Below the pieces are notes generated by a model. That model did no database searches. It was not told where the DNA came from and was given only the letters and a program-made list of their open reading frames with translations. 64,000 nucleotides of DNA from positions 9,691,372 through 9,755,371 of the forward strand of contig JASFXZ010000027.1 of NCBI GenBank assembly GCA_032209605.1, given 5' to 3'. Made by a program: the position numbers and the translations under genes. This stretch comes from Mactromeris polynyma. Its lineage: Eukaryota; Mollusca; Bivalvia; Venerida; Mactridae. Below are positions 1-15,200 of the stretch, piece by piece; positions within the stretch are counted from its first letter, which is position 1; every line of letters begins with the position of its first letter.

Positions 1-289
1 CCAAATGCCATGCTTTGAAGCCAGAAAAAGTTTCATTATTCAGAGACCATTCCATTAAATTTAGCCAGACAGAAATGAGGTACATATGTATACATTGCTG
101 TCAGGACATACAAATCAGAGTTTCAGTAAATACTAGACTTTGAATCCAGATTTGGAATATACATGAATGGTAAAGAAGAGAATATGATGGTACTTCCATG
201 GACCAGTTTTCAATTTTTCTTCGTTATTCTAACTCGATAATCCAACCATCTCAAATGTGGGCTTATCATCGAGGTGTAACTATACTTAC

Positions 290-3200
290 TGGTCTTTGTT
301 GACTTGGCTCTCTGTCTGAGCATTCAGTAAGATTTCCTGTATTCTGTATTGTGATTGCATCAGTAGGAAGGAATCTAAACAACAGATCATCACACCCAGC
401 ACTCTGTATATATACAACATAGTATTGTAGTTACTTATATATCATAGTTGAGAATATTTTACCTGGTTTCAGTAATAAATACGACTGGACGTGGTGCAAA
501 AACTATAGGCCATTGCATGTTTCACATGTGATTGACCCAATCAACAGTTTTATGTGATGGATCATCTTTGTTCTGATGACTGTTCGATAAATTATGATAG
601 GTACGAAACAATAATTATTAGATTATGCACAAAGAAAAAGCCCACTGGCTATTTAGAAAGATAAGACATCTGTTTTTCACCAATTTTTGAAGTGATTTTG
701 AACATAACTGTAGGGAGAAATGGCTTCTGGTGATGAAAAATTATCAGATTTCTTTTGTTTCGGTCATGGTACATTCTAAAAAATTGCATGGGCAGGGGCG
801 TTGAATAGGACATATGTGGTAACTGAAAGTAACAGTAAGAATAATAGTCATCATTTACCTGAGACCAAATACATGCGACTGTTCCACATTGAAGAGAGAA
901 TGAACTTTGGCTGGAGTGTCTAACAATACAATCCTGTCAATCAATCCCTGTAAATGGTAAATAGTGGTTTGTCATCACATGGTGAGATTTGTGTCTGACT
1001 GACACTGGCAATGAGTTTTAATATTTGAATGTACTTGACATTCAGCTATATAAGTATTATGGAACAAAGCCTTTTAACACAATATATTGAATCATAATTT
1101 CATATAGAAGAGCTTTAAATCTTGTTAATACGAATTGAGGAAAATTAAGGAAAGATGTGCAAATTACCACAATATTTTGACAATTGTAAGTACTGTAGGT
1201 GTTGATAAAAAGAGCTATTTGCAAGCTTTTAGGCTATTTGTCATAAAATGAAAGTAAGTCCATGCCAGCGTCAGCTTAAAGCAAAGTTTATTCTATTTAT
1301 CAAATCAATGGTAAGACTGAATTCAATCTATGCTTTCTGGTGGTTTACAGTGGAATAAAGATGAATGATAATTCAGATTCGAATAATCAAAGCAAAATTG
1401 CACTGAAATGGACCACTTTTTTTCCAAAAGAAAATCCCTGTTGAGTGTCCCAAATGCAGTTACCCCCCTTTGTTAAATTAAAGTAAAGCAGCAGTTGTCC
1501 GCCTTTCTTGTTAATTTCTTGTGACATCTACTTCATTTGTCAAAATGAAAAGGTATGTAGAGTCTAGAGATTTAACCTCGTCAGCATCTGACTTAAATGG
1601 GGCTACACCACTTGCTCACTAGGTGAAATAACTTTTGATCTTACACCAAAACATACAATTATCCTCTATATAAGTTGGCATTGTAAAAATAAAGACAAAC
1701 ACCAAACTGTTATAAAATAGAAACCACGATCTCACCGGCAGACATTCTGGCATTTCTCTGAAGCTGTATGAAGATTTTGTTGGTAATTGTCGATTAGCTA
1801 GAATCTCATAAACAGCAGGAAATCCTGATAATACATTCAACAATCTGATCAGATGCTGAAATGATAAATTAAAAAAGATTTAGATATATGCTGGGTAGTG
1901 GGTATCAAGTAATGTATTCTTCCAAGATCAAACGATCGGAACACCTCGTACATTTCTAAGAAAATGATTCGCAATAATGACAGAGGTGTTCCGATTAGTG
2001 GTAAAAATTGGCGATTAAAGATAAATTATTTCTTCTTATCGTTTCATTGAAATCAGCCCGTTGCAAATCCATCGTTTTTATGTCTGTGGCACAAAAAGCA
2101 TATAAAGAGAACACAAAACTTTAAAAGAAAACTCGTGGTCATGAATCAGTCTTACCAGTCAAGTCTCGTTACAAGGACCATGTTTGTTCCCTAGATTTAT
2201 GTCATTGTATTGAATATGTTGAGATATTTAATTTGATAAATGAACAAAACGTGCAAATTAGGTCCCTATGGATTTGAGTCTTAAACAAATATGCTGTTTT
2301 AGCGCATGCCAGTGTAATGAGAGTTGACTGTACTTATATTGTTATATCAATATAATTTCGGTTGTCATAAATACAAAAACACCATAATAATTATGATTTT
2401 AATGACTGCTATGGAAATAAGATAATTTGAAACATTGCATACATTCAACATACCACATAGGGTTGCCATATAGGCTGTAGATCTATGTAGGTAACAAAAC
2501 GAGTCATTACTTACTTTGTGAACTGTTCTATCTATAGGATCTACAGGCCAAGATCTTGGTGTGAACAGTGTTATATCAATAGTACCACATTCTACCACAG
2601 ACCATAGCTCACTGATCAAAGACTTGATGTATTCTGAAACAAAACAATGAACACACATGTACTTAGTATATTTATTTGTCATGCTAAAACATTTTAAGAC
2701 TGAAACTCAGGCTAAGACGTTTATCAGCCTTTGTTTTCATTATATATTATTTTTGTCAGAATAATTCTTGTTACACACACTATATTTTAGAGTCTAAGTC
2801 TGAGTTTCAGTCTTAAAATGTTTGTGAATATAGCCCCTAAAGGTCATGAGTTAGAATCCCTCAGTTAGGAGCTAGTACTGGTTAGTAACCTTGAGTGTAT
2901 TCATTGAGAGTGATTAATAGACTTTTAGTAGTAAACGTGCTAGACACTCAATGTAAAATAAATAATTTTAAACTGAAGCACTTTGATTTGCAGTTGATAG
3001 CATGCCTTTGGCATCTTGTATCTAGCATACTGTTAGCTTGATTCTGTTGTATAATCCATTCAAAGAACAGTAAACTTATCTCCATATGAACAGTTTGCAG
3101 ACAAAGATTTGAATTCAAACAGTGTTTCTCATTATTTTTAAGTGAAACATTTTCTCACAACATCCATGAATAATACTTCATACCTGCTTCCCTTTAAACT

Positions 3201-6200
3201 GTTTCTCTTTTAAACAAACACAAAACATTAAAACAAATTGCATTTTGTAGTCAAAATGAAGTATTTTTCCACAAACAATAATGACGACTGTGTTAGATCT
3301 AAAGATTTTCTCAAATACCGAAGAAGGGACATGGTTTGATATCAATACAATGTATGTACCTGTTTTTCTGAGAGCAGCCATTCCGGGTGCAGTGGCAGCC
3401 ACCTGTGTCACCATATAACCATATCCAAACTTCTCACACTTGCTGACCTATTATATCAAACATAAACAGTACTACAGTCACATCATACAATTTTCTATTC
3501 AGAGAAAACATCAGAAAAAGAGTAGTTACCTTCACCAATAAAATATCAACATGTGCAGTTTCATCTTTCAGAAATAGCTGAAAAGACAAGCAAAGGAAAT
3601 AATGGCAAAATTTCAAGCAACAAACCTGCATTTTTTTCTTATATCTGATGTCCATGTAATACATGCATTCATTTAATGCTCCGGTCTGTTGTAACAGTAA
3701 AATACCTTTGGCAGTGCTGGCAAAGTTGAGTAGATTGTCTCTAAGTGTATCCTCCCATGCAACACTGGAAACATATATGAAATAATTTACAAAGCAACCT
3801 CTCCATAGTAACAGACTTTCAGAAGATTCACTTTTTGACAGGTTGTTGCTCTACAGAGGTTGAATTCTTACTACAAAGTAATTTGAAACTGTTGTTATTT
3901 TTCAAGAGACAGCTGCTTTATTATACTGTAAATGGAAGCAGCAAAATCAGAAACTGTCCTACACGACTTTTTTACCAAAACAAGTGATTTTACACAGTAT
4001 CAAGCATCATCATTTGAAAACAATGACATGATTATGTGTTTAAAATAATGTATTTCAACACAAATACAGCAAATAATTATCCATGAGAAAGCTAAAAAGC
4101 AGAGGATACGCGTGAAACCTTTAAACAAAATGACAATTGTCACACATATCTGATCCATCAGTAGATTTTTCGTCCAAAAAAGAAGACATAAGCTGAAAAG
4201 AGGAAAATTCTTATCCCTGTGAAAGGTAACTGAACTGTTGAAAAGCAAACAGGACACAGTCGTACTAGAATTCATAAAATTTGTTAAAAACTCTTTATGA
4301 AAAGAATCAAATAGTACTAACACATCATAAGATTCTCTGATCGTTATACTAGAGTTATCACTGGAACTATCATCGTCTCCTGGTGTTGGTGTGTGGGATG
4401 TCTCCAGTTCTTTTGATGCCTGGAATAGATACATAATTCACGCGCCACTGTAGTAAATATTGTACAAACGGATAGATTTTAGGGCTGCAATGATATATGC
4501 GAGTCTCAGTTCAGTCTTGATTACAGCACTTTCAGTTTTCGGTTCTTCCGTTCAGTTATACATGTATAAATATATGAAATAGTTAAAATTCACAATAACT
4601 GATAGTTTAGTGACTTGTGATAACCAGACAAGAACATGAACTAGGAATAGAACTTCATATCCTATAATAAAAGTAAACAGTTCCAATTGCTGGGTAACCA
4701 AAAGATAATGAGTACAAACATCTGTTCCATAACTAGAATATTGCTTCAGGAATAGAAATTTCATCAGACATACCAAACCAAATATTTATACAGAGGATCT
4801 TACTTGAGTAGTCATTTTTTATTGAATATATGAGCGCCACTGTACGATTTCAAACCTCTTCTTTAAGTGACGTCATTTCCAGAAAACGTGACATGTGACG
4901 TCACCATGTACTGAGAGTAAGCAATATTGCCCCATATGGCAATATGAAAACGAAGTGACCATATGGAGTAAATATTGTTTCCTGCTTGCAAATAGTGACA
5001 TCACATGTTGCGTTTTCTTGAAATGATGTCACTTACAGAAGAGGTTGTAAATTCCATAGCAGCGCTCATATTTAACAAATCTTCTAAAAATGATAAAACT
5101 GAGGCTTTGCCTAGTTTTTATGGATTTAAGATGATGATGGTAGTGCCTGATTGGAGTGCAGGAGGTTGTAGGTTGCATCCTTGGTCACGTAACACCAAAG
5201 ATTTGAGAAATGGTTTGGGTAGTTCCTTTCTAGGCACTCGGTCCATCCCACAAGAGCTTTGTAAAGAAAACTTCATTACCTTATCTTCAGAGATACAAGA
5301 TTTTGTAGCAAAACAGACTTTGAACTAACAGAGTATAACAATCTTTAACTGGCTTCGGTAACGAATAGAAATATCTAGTGCTAGGATTAATGTTTTGGTG
5401 GGAACGATGCTCTGCGAAATTATCGCCTTAACAGAGTCGGATATTTCCATCCGCACACAAAGCCAGTCATTGATTCTTTTCCTTGCATTTAAGAAAGTAA
5501 AGACGAGATTAAATAAAACAACTTACATTCTAATGGCTTTTTCATTATAGTAATGTGTGATTTTACAAATTAATTCAAATTAATATTTGCAGTTATGTGA
5601 CGTTCTTATGTGATATCATCAGCATGAGACTCATCCTTCAAGGGGGGATGTATAATAGAGTAAATGGGGGAAATGATTGTCTGGTATGCAAGAATATACA
5701 ATACTTACATCTCTCCATGCTTCAGCTACGACAGTGTGAAGTTCATATGGATACAAGACAAGGAGACCTTCACAAGTGTTATATAACTGTCTGCATATAT
5801 AAAGATAGGCCCCTATAACAGCAGGACTAGGGGCTGGGCCCGCTTCTCGTGGGAGTTGATGTAGCAAAGCCTTCTTTGTAAATTCAGCAATAATATGAGC
5901 AGCAGATGATCTGAAAATTAGCAAGTTATTCTAAAAGGTTGTTTATATCTAACTGGATTTATACCGACAGAATGACCATGTTTCCATTGGACACAGATGC
6001 AGCCAGCTATGGGCTTTAAGTCGAAATGGGCCAAAATTCTTCCAAAAATCAGATTGTAACCAAAATCAAATTGTATTTTGCTATTCTATGCTTATGTGCC
6101 CAATATGAATTGAATCCATCCATCCACTCAAGAGTTATCAATCGAAAACAAATGTTTGGATGGATGGACTGATAGACAGGGGTAACACTTTATGTCCCTT

Positions 6201-9200
6201 CAACATTCTTTGAATCGTACGGGCATAAAAAGGAGTCACATTAGTAAATGATCAAATTTTCATATTGGCCACAAACGCCTTTTTTAGTATTTATATAACA
6301 TGCAACTTACTTTGTTCTAGAGAATATATCGTTCCCCTCCCCGTACATCAGATGTCTACGACCTTTGGTACTTGATGCAATCATTGATAATATATCAGCT
6401 ACATGAAGTAGAGTTTTCTCCCCTGGTGCCTGATGTTCCTGTGAAACATGAATACTATTGTCAGATCATGTCTTATACACAGGAAACTGCCATGAGTTAT
6501 CTCCCTTTGTATAGTATTTACATATATATAGTACTGATTAAATAGAAAAGGCGTTTCCCAGTACAGGATACATAAAATAATGTTTATCATGTATAATGAC
6601 AAGCCTTATAATATTTTTTTAATTAATCACTCGACCGGTTGAGTAATAAATTAAAAAAAATATTATAAGGCTTGTCATTATACATTATAAATGTTATTAT
6701 ATAGTATTATATATACATATACTATAGATGGGATAAAATGAGAGAAATCTAGAATGGATAAAGAAAGAGAACTCATGACAATCGCTTGTGGTCTTATACA
6801 CTCTATATACTGCGGAAGTGCACAAGAAATATAGGTTTACTAACATTTCATGGATTTACTTTCGATTCAGACTTAGTTGAGAATATTGTTATTGTGTACA
6901 GTATGTCAATAGGTCAACATATTTTGAAACCTGGATTCATTGGCTGACCCCTTCACTGTTTGTTTACAACCATTCTCAAGTAAATCTATATGGATTATAC
7001 AAAAGGATACCAGACAACACTAGCATTTCATAGTTATGCCACATGTAAGCAAACTTTAATCACAATCAATAAATATTTTCATCTGAAATTTCAGTTTCAA
7101 AATGCCATAAATTGCACTGGAAAGTATCTGCAGCCAATATTTGGACATTTTAAATGTACAGAGTGTACTATAAGGTAGCTTTGATTCTCAATGCACAGCT
7201 GTGGTACATAGTGTACTATAAGGTAGCTTTGATTCTCAATGCACAGCTGTGGTACATAGTGTACTATAAGGTAGCTTTGATTCTCAATGCACAGCTGTGG
7301 TACCGAGTCTACTATAAGGTAGCTTTGATTCTCAATGCACAGCTGTGGTACAGAGTCTACTATAAGGTAGCTTTGATTCTCAATGCACAGCAGTGGTACA
7401 GAGTCTACTATAAGGTAGCTTTGATTCTCAATGCACAGCAGTGGTACAGAGTCTACTATAGGGTAGCTTTGATTCTCAATGCACAGCTGTGGTACAGAGT
7501 CTACTATAGGGTAGCTTTGATTCTCAATGCACCGCTGTGGTACAGAGTCTACTATAAGGTAGCTTTGATTCTCAATGCACAGCTGTGGTACAGAGTCTAC
7601 TATAAGGTAGCTTTGATTCTCAATGCACAGCAGTGGTACAGAGTCTACTACATGTATAAGGTAGCTTTGATTCTCAATGCACAGCAGTGGTACAGAGTCT
7701 ACTATAAGGTAGCTTTGATTCTCAATGCACAGCAGTGGTACAGAGTCTACTATAGGGTAGCTTTGATTCTCAATGCACAGCTGTGGTACCGAGTCTACTA
7801 TAAGGTAGCTTTGATTCTCAATGCACAGCTGTGGTACCGAGTCTACTATAAGGTAGCTTTGATTCTCAATGCACAGCAGTGGTACAGAGTCTACTATAGG
7901 GTAGCTTTGATTCTCAATGCACAGCTGTGGTACAGAGTCTACTATAAGGTAGCTTTGATTCTCAATGCACAGCTGTGGTACAGAGTCTACTATAAGGTAG
8001 CTTTGATTCTCAATGCACAGCTGTGGTACAGAGTCTACTATAAGGTAGCTTTGATTCTCAATGCACAGCTGTGGTACAGAGTCTACTATAGGGTAGCTTT
8101 GATTCTCAATGCACAGCTGTGGTACATAGTCTACTATAAGGTAGCTTTGATTCTCAATGCACAGCTGTGGTACAGAGTCTACTATAGGGTAGCTTTGATT
8201 CTCAATGCACAGCTGTGGTACAGAGTCAACTATAGGGTAGCTTTGATTCTCAATGCACAGCTGTGGTACCGAGTCTACTATAGGGTAGCTTTGATTCTCA
8301 ATGCACAGCTGTGGTACAGAGTCTACTATAGGGTAGCTTTGATTCTCAATGCACAGCTGTGGTACAGAGTCTACTATAGGGTAGCTTTGATTCTCAATGC
8401 ACAGCTGTGGTACCGAGTCTACTATAGGGTAGCTTTGATTCTCAATGCACAGCTGTGGTACAGAGTCTACTATAGGGTAGCTTTGATTCTCAATGCACAG
8501 CTGTGGTACCGAGTCTACTATAAGGTAGCTTTGATTCTCAATGCACAGCTGTGGTACAGAGTCTACTATAAGGTAGCTTTGATTCTCAATGCACAGCTGT
8601 GGTACAGAGTCTACTATAAGGTAGCTTTGATTCTCAATGCACAGCTGTGGTACAGAGTCTACTATAAGGTAGCTTTGATTCTCAATGCACAGCTGTGGTA
8701 CAGAGTCTACTATAAGGTAGCTTTGATTCTCAATGCACAGCTGTGGTACAGAGTCTACTACATGTATAAGGTAGCTTTGATTCTCAATGCACCGCTGTGG
8801 TACAGAGTCTACTATAAGGTAGCTTTGATTCTCAATGCACAGCAGTGGTACAGAGTCTACTACATGTATAAGGTAGCTTTGATTCTCAATGCACAGCAGT
8901 GGTACAGAGTCTACTATAAGGTAGCTTTGATTCTCAATGCACAGCTGTGGTACAGAGTCTACTACATGTATAAGGTAGCTTTGATTCTCAATGCACAGCA
9001 GTGGTACAGAGTCTACTACATGTATAAGGTAGCTTTGATTCTCAATGCACAGCTGTGGTACAGAGTCTACTATAGGGTAGCTTTGATTCTCAATGCACAG
9101 CTGTGGTACAGAGTCTACTATAAGGTAGCTTTGATTCTCAATGCACCGCTGTGGTACAGAGTCTACTATAAGGTAGCTTTGATTCTCAATGCACAGCTGT

Positions 9201-12200
9201 GGTACAGAGTCTACTATAAGGTAGCTTTGATTCTCAATGCACAGCTGTGGTACAGAGTCTACTATAAGGTAGCTTTGATTCTCAATGCACAGCTGTGGTA
9301 CAGAGTCTACTATAAGGTAGCTTTGATTCTCAATGCACAGCTGTGGTACAGAGTCTACTATAAGGTAGCTTTGATTCTCAATGCACAGCTGTGGTACAGA
9401 GTCTACTACATGTATAAGGTAGCTTTGATTCTCAATGCACAGCAGTGGTACAGAGTCTACTATAAGGTAGCTTTGATTCTCAATGCACAGCAGTGGTACA
9501 GAGTCTACTATAAGGTAGCTTTGATTCTCAATGCACAGCTGTGGTACAGAGTCTACTACATGTATAAGGTAGCTTTGATTCTCAATGCACAGCTGTGGTA
9601 CAGAGTCTACTATAAGGTAGCTTTGATTCTCAATGCACCGCTGTGGTACAGAGTCTACTATAAGGTAGCTTTGATTCTCAATGCACAGCTGTGGTACAGA
9701 GTCTACTATAAGGTAGCTTTGATTCTCAATGCACAGCAGTGGTACAGAGTCTACTATAAGGTAGCTTTGATTCTCAATGCACAGCTGTGGTACAGAGTCT
9801 ACTATAAGGTAGCTTTGATTCTCAATGCACAGCAGTGGTACAGAGTCTACTATAAGGTAGCTTTGATTCTCAATGCACAGCTGTGGTACAGAGTCTACTA
9901 CATGTATAAGGTAGCTTTGATTCTCAATGCACAGCAGTGGTACAGAGTCTACTATAAGGTAGCTTTGATTCTCAATGCACAGCTGTGGTACAGAGTCTAC
10001 TACATGTATAAGGTAGCTTTGATTCTCAATGCACAGCTGTGGTACAGAGTCTACTATAAGGTAGCTTTGATTCTCAATGCACAGCTGTGGTACAGAGTCT
10101 ACTACATGTATAAGGTAGCTTTGATTCTCAATGCACAGCAGTGGTACAGAGTCTACTATAAGGTAGCTTTGATTCTCAATGCACAGCTGTGGTACAGAGT
10201 CTACTACATGTATAAGGTAGCTTTGATTCTCAATGCACAGCTGTGGTACAGAGTCTACTATAAGGTAGCTTTGATTCTCAATGCACAGCTGTGGTACAGA
10301 GTCTACTATAAGGTAGCTTTGATTCTCAATGCACAGCTGTGGTACAGAGTCTACTACATGTATAAGGTAGCTTTGATTCTCAATGCACAGCAGTGGTACA
10401 GAGTCTACTATAAGGTAGCTTTGATTCTCAATGCACAGCTGTGGTACAGAGTCTACTATAAGGTAGCTTTGATTCTCAATGCACAGCTGTGGTACAGAGT
10501 CTACTATAAGGTAGCTTTGATTCTCAATGCACAGCTGTGGTACAGAGTCTACTACATGTATAAGGTAGCTTTGATTCTCAATGCACAGCAGTGGTACAGA
10601 GTCTACTATAAGGTAGCTTTGATTCTCAATGCACAGCTGTGGTACAGAGTCTACTACATGTATAAGGTAGCTTTGATTCTCAATGCACAGCAGTGGTACA
10701 GAGTCTACTATAAGGTAGCTTTGATTCTCAATGCACAGCTGTGGTACAGAGTCTACTATAAGGTAGCTTTGATTCTCAATGCACAGCTGTGGTACAGAGT
10801 CTACTACATGTATAAACTTATAGTAGACTCTGTACCACAGCTGTGCATTGAGAATCAAAGCTACCTTATAGTAGACTCTGTACCACTGCTGTGCATTGAG
10901 AATCAAAGCTAACTTATAGTAGACTCTGTACCACAGCTGTGCATTGAGAATCAAAGCTAACTTATAGTAGACTCTGTACCACAGCTGTGCATTGAGAATC
11001 AAAGCTACCTTATAGTAGACTCTGTACCACAGCTGTTCATTGAGAATCAAAGCTACCTTATACATGTAGTAGACTCTGTACCACAGCTGTGCATTGAGAA
11101 TCAAAGCTACCTTATACATGTAGTAGACTCTGTACCACAGCTGTGCATTGAGAATCAAAGCTACCTTATAGTAGACTCTGTACCACAGCTGTGCATTGAG
11201 AATCAAAGCTACCTTATACATGTAGTAGACTCTGTACCACAGCTGTGCATTGAGAATCAAAGCTACCTTATAGTAGACTCTGTACCACAGCTGTGCATTG
11301 AGAATCAAAGCTACCTTATAGTAGACTCTGTACCACTGCTGTGCATTGAGAATCAAAGCTACCTTATACATGTAGTAGACTCTGTACCACAGCTGTGCAT
11401 TGAGAATCAAAGCTACCTTATAGTAGACTCTGTACCACAGCTGTGCATTGAGAATCAAAGCTACCTTATAGTAGACTCTGTACCACAGCTGTGCATTGAG
11501 AATCAAAGCTACCTTATACATGTAGTAGACTCTGTACCACAGCTGTGCATTGAGAATCAAAGCTACCTTATAGTAGACTCTGTACCACAGCTGTGCATTG
11601 AGAATCAAAGCTACCTTATACATGTAGTAGACTCTGTACCACAGCTGTGCATTGAGAATCAAAGCTACCTTATAGTAGACTCTGTACCACTGCTGTGCAT
11701 TGAGAATCAAAGCTACCTTATACATGTAGTAGACTCTGTACCACAGCTGTGCATTGAGAATCAAAGCTACCTTATAGTAGACTCTGTACCACTGCTGTGC
11801 ATTGAGAATCAAAGCTACCTTATACATGTAGTAGACTCTGTACCACAGCTGTGCATTGAGAATCAAAGCTACCTTATAGTAGACTCTGTACCACAGCTGT
11901 GCATTGAGAATCAAAGCTACCTTATAGTAGACTCTGTACCACAGCTGTGCATTGAGAATCAAAGCTACCTTATAGTAGACTCTGTACCACTGCTGTGCAT
12001 TGAGAATCAAAGCTACCTTATAGTAGACTCTGTACCACAGCTGTGCATTGAGAATCAAAGCTACCTTATAGTAGACTCTGTACCACTGCTGTGCATTGAG
12101 AATCAAAGCTACCTTATAGTACACTCTGTACCACAGCTGTGCATTGAGAATCAAAGCTACCTTATAGTAGACTCTGTACCACAGCTGTGCATTGAGAATC

Positions 12201-15200
12201 AAAGCTACCTTATAGTAGACTCTGTACCACTGCTGTGCATTGAGAATCAAAGCTACCTTATAGTAGACTCTGTACCACTGCTGTGCATTGAGAATCAAAG
12301 CTACCTTATAGTAGACTATGTTCCACAGCTGTGCATTGAGAATCAAAGCTACCTTATAGTACACTATGTTCCACAGCTGTGCATTGAGAATCAAAGCTAC
12401 CTTATAGTAGACTCAGTACCACAGCTGTGCATTGAGAATCAAAGCTACCTTATAGTAGACTCGGTACCACAGCGGTGCATTGAGAATCAAAGCTACCTTA
12501 TAGTAGACTCGGTACCACAGCGGTGCATTGAGAATCAAAGCTACCTTATAGTAGACTCTGTACCACAGCTGTGCATTGAGAATCAAAGCTACCTTATAGT
12601 AGACTCTGTACCACTGCTGTGCATTGAGAATCAAAGCTAACTTATAGTAGACTCTGTACCACAGCTGTGCATTGAGAATCAAAGCTACCTTATAGTAGAC
12701 TCTGTACCACTGCTGTGCATTGAGAATCAAAGCTAACTTATAGTAGACTCTGTACCACAGCTGTGCATTGAGAATCAAAGCTAACTTATAGTAGACTCTG
12801 TACCACAGCTGTGCATTGAGAATCAAAGCTACCTTATAGTAGACTCTGTACCACAGCTGTTCATTGAGAATCAAAGCTACCTTATACATGTAGTAGACTC
12901 TGTACCACAGCTGTGCATTGAGAATCAAAGCTACCTTATACATGTAGTAGACTCTGTACCACAGCTGTGCATTGAGAATCAAAGCTACCTTATAGTAGAC
13001 TCTGTACCACAGCTGTGCATTGAGAATCAAAGCTACCTTATACATGTAGTAGACTCTGTACCACAGCTGTGCATTGAGAATCAAAGCTACCTTATAGTAG
13101 ACTCTGTACCACAGCTGTGCATTGAGAATCAAAGCTACCTTATAGTAGACTCTGTACCACTGCTGTGCATTGAGAATCAAAGCTACCTTATACATGTAGT
13201 AGACTCTGTACCACAGCTGTGCATTGAGAATCAAAGCTACCTTATAGTAGACTCTGTACCACAGCTGTGCATTGAGAATCAAAGCTACCTTATAGTAGAC
13301 TCTGTACCACAGCTGTGCATTGAGAATCAAAGCTACCTTATACATGTAGTAGACTCTGTACCACAGCTGTGCATTGAGAATCAAAGCTACCTTATAGTAG
13401 ACTCTGTACCACAGCTGTGCATTGAGAATCAAAGCTACCTTATACATGTAGTAGACTCTGTACAGAGTCTACTATAAGGTAGCTTTGATTCTCAATGCAC
13501 AGCTGTGGTACAGAGTCTACTACATGTATAAGGTAGCTTTGATTCTCAATGCACAGCAGTGGTACAGAGTCTACTACATGTATAAGGTAGCTTTGATTCT
13601 CAATGCACAGCAGTGGTACCGAGTCTACTACATGTATAAGGTAGCTTTGATTCTCAATGCACAGCAGTGGTACAGAGTCTACTATAAGGTAGCTTTGATT
13701 CTCAATGCACAGCAGTGGTACCGAGTCTACTACATGTATAAGGTAGCTTTGATTCTCAATGCACAGCAGTGGTACAGAGTCTACTATAAGGTAGCTTTGA
13801 TTCTCAATGCACAGCAGTGGTACAGAGTCTACTACATGTATAAGGTAGCTTTGATTCTCAATGCACAGCAGTGGTACAGAGTCTACTACATGTATAAGGT
13901 AGCTTTGATTCTCAATGCACAGCAGTGGTACCGAGTCTACTACATGTATAAGGTAGCTTTGATTCTCAATGCACAGCAGTGGTACAGAGTCTACTATAAG
14001 GTAGCTTTGATTCTCAATGCACAGCTGTGGTACAGAGTCTACTATAAGGTAGCTTTGATTCTCAATGCACCGCTGTGGTACCGAGTCTACTATAAGGTAG
14101 CTTTGATTCTCAATGCACCGCTGTGGTACCGAGTCTACTATAAGGTAGCTTTGATTCTCAATGCACAGCTGTGGTACTGAGTCTACTATAAGGTAGCTTT
14201 GATTCTCAATGCACAGCTGTGGAACATAGTGTACTATAAGGTAGCTTTGATTCTCAATGCACAGCTGTGGAACATAGTCTACTATAAGGTAGCTTTGATT
14301 CTCAATGCACAGCAGTGGTACAGAGTCTACTATAAGGTAGCTTTGATTCTCAATGCACAGCAGTGGTACAGAGTCTACTATAAGGTAGCTTTGATTCTCA
14401 ATGCACAGCTGTGGTACAGAGTCTACTATAAGGTAGCTTTGATTCTCAATGCACAGCTGTGGTACAGAGTGTACTATAAGGTAGCTTTGATTCTCAATGC
14501 ACAGCAGTGGTACAGAGTCTACTATAAGGTAGCTTTGATTCTCAATGCACAGCTGTGGTACAGAGTCTACTATAAGGTAGCTTTGATTCTCAATGCACAG
14601 CAGTGGTACAGAGTCTACTATAAGGTAGCTTTGATTCTCAATGCACAGCTGTGGTACAGAGTCTACTATAAGGTAGCTTTGATTCTCAATGCACAGCTGT
14701 GGTACAGAGTCTACTATAAGGTAGCTTTGATTCTCAATGCACAGCTGTGGTACAGAGTCTACTACATGTATAAGGTAGCTTTGATTCTCAATGCACAGCA
14801 GTGGTACAGAGTCTACTATAAGGTAGCTTTGATTCTCAATGCACAGCTGTGGTACAGAGTCTACTACATGTATAAGGTAGCTTTGATTCTCAATGCACAG
14901 CAGTGGTACAGAGTCTACTATAAGGTAGCTTTGATTCTCAATGCACAGCTGTGGTACAGAGTCTACTATAAGGTAGCTTTGATTCTCAATGCACAGCTGT
15001 GGTACAGAGTCTACTATAAGGTAGCTTTGATTCTCAATGCACAGCTGTGGTACAGAGTCTACTATAAGGTAGCTTTGATTCTCAATGCACAGCAGTGGTA
15101 CAGAGTCTACTATAGGGTAGCTTTGATTCTCAATGCACAGCAGTGGTACAGAGTCTACTATAAGGTAGCTTTGATTCTCAATGCACAGCAGTGGTACAGA

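Noticed and set aside
5005..5328. 107-codon plus-strand ORF
   Set aside because: It begins inside the right arm of the MITE at 4826-5073 and shows no domain or splice context.
7097..12394. 1,765-codon minus-strand ORF as a repeat-protein gene
   Set aside because: It crosses the orientation switch of a minisatellite, has equally long partners on the plus strand, and exists because the unit length is a multiple of three. No distinct N- or C-terminal domain.
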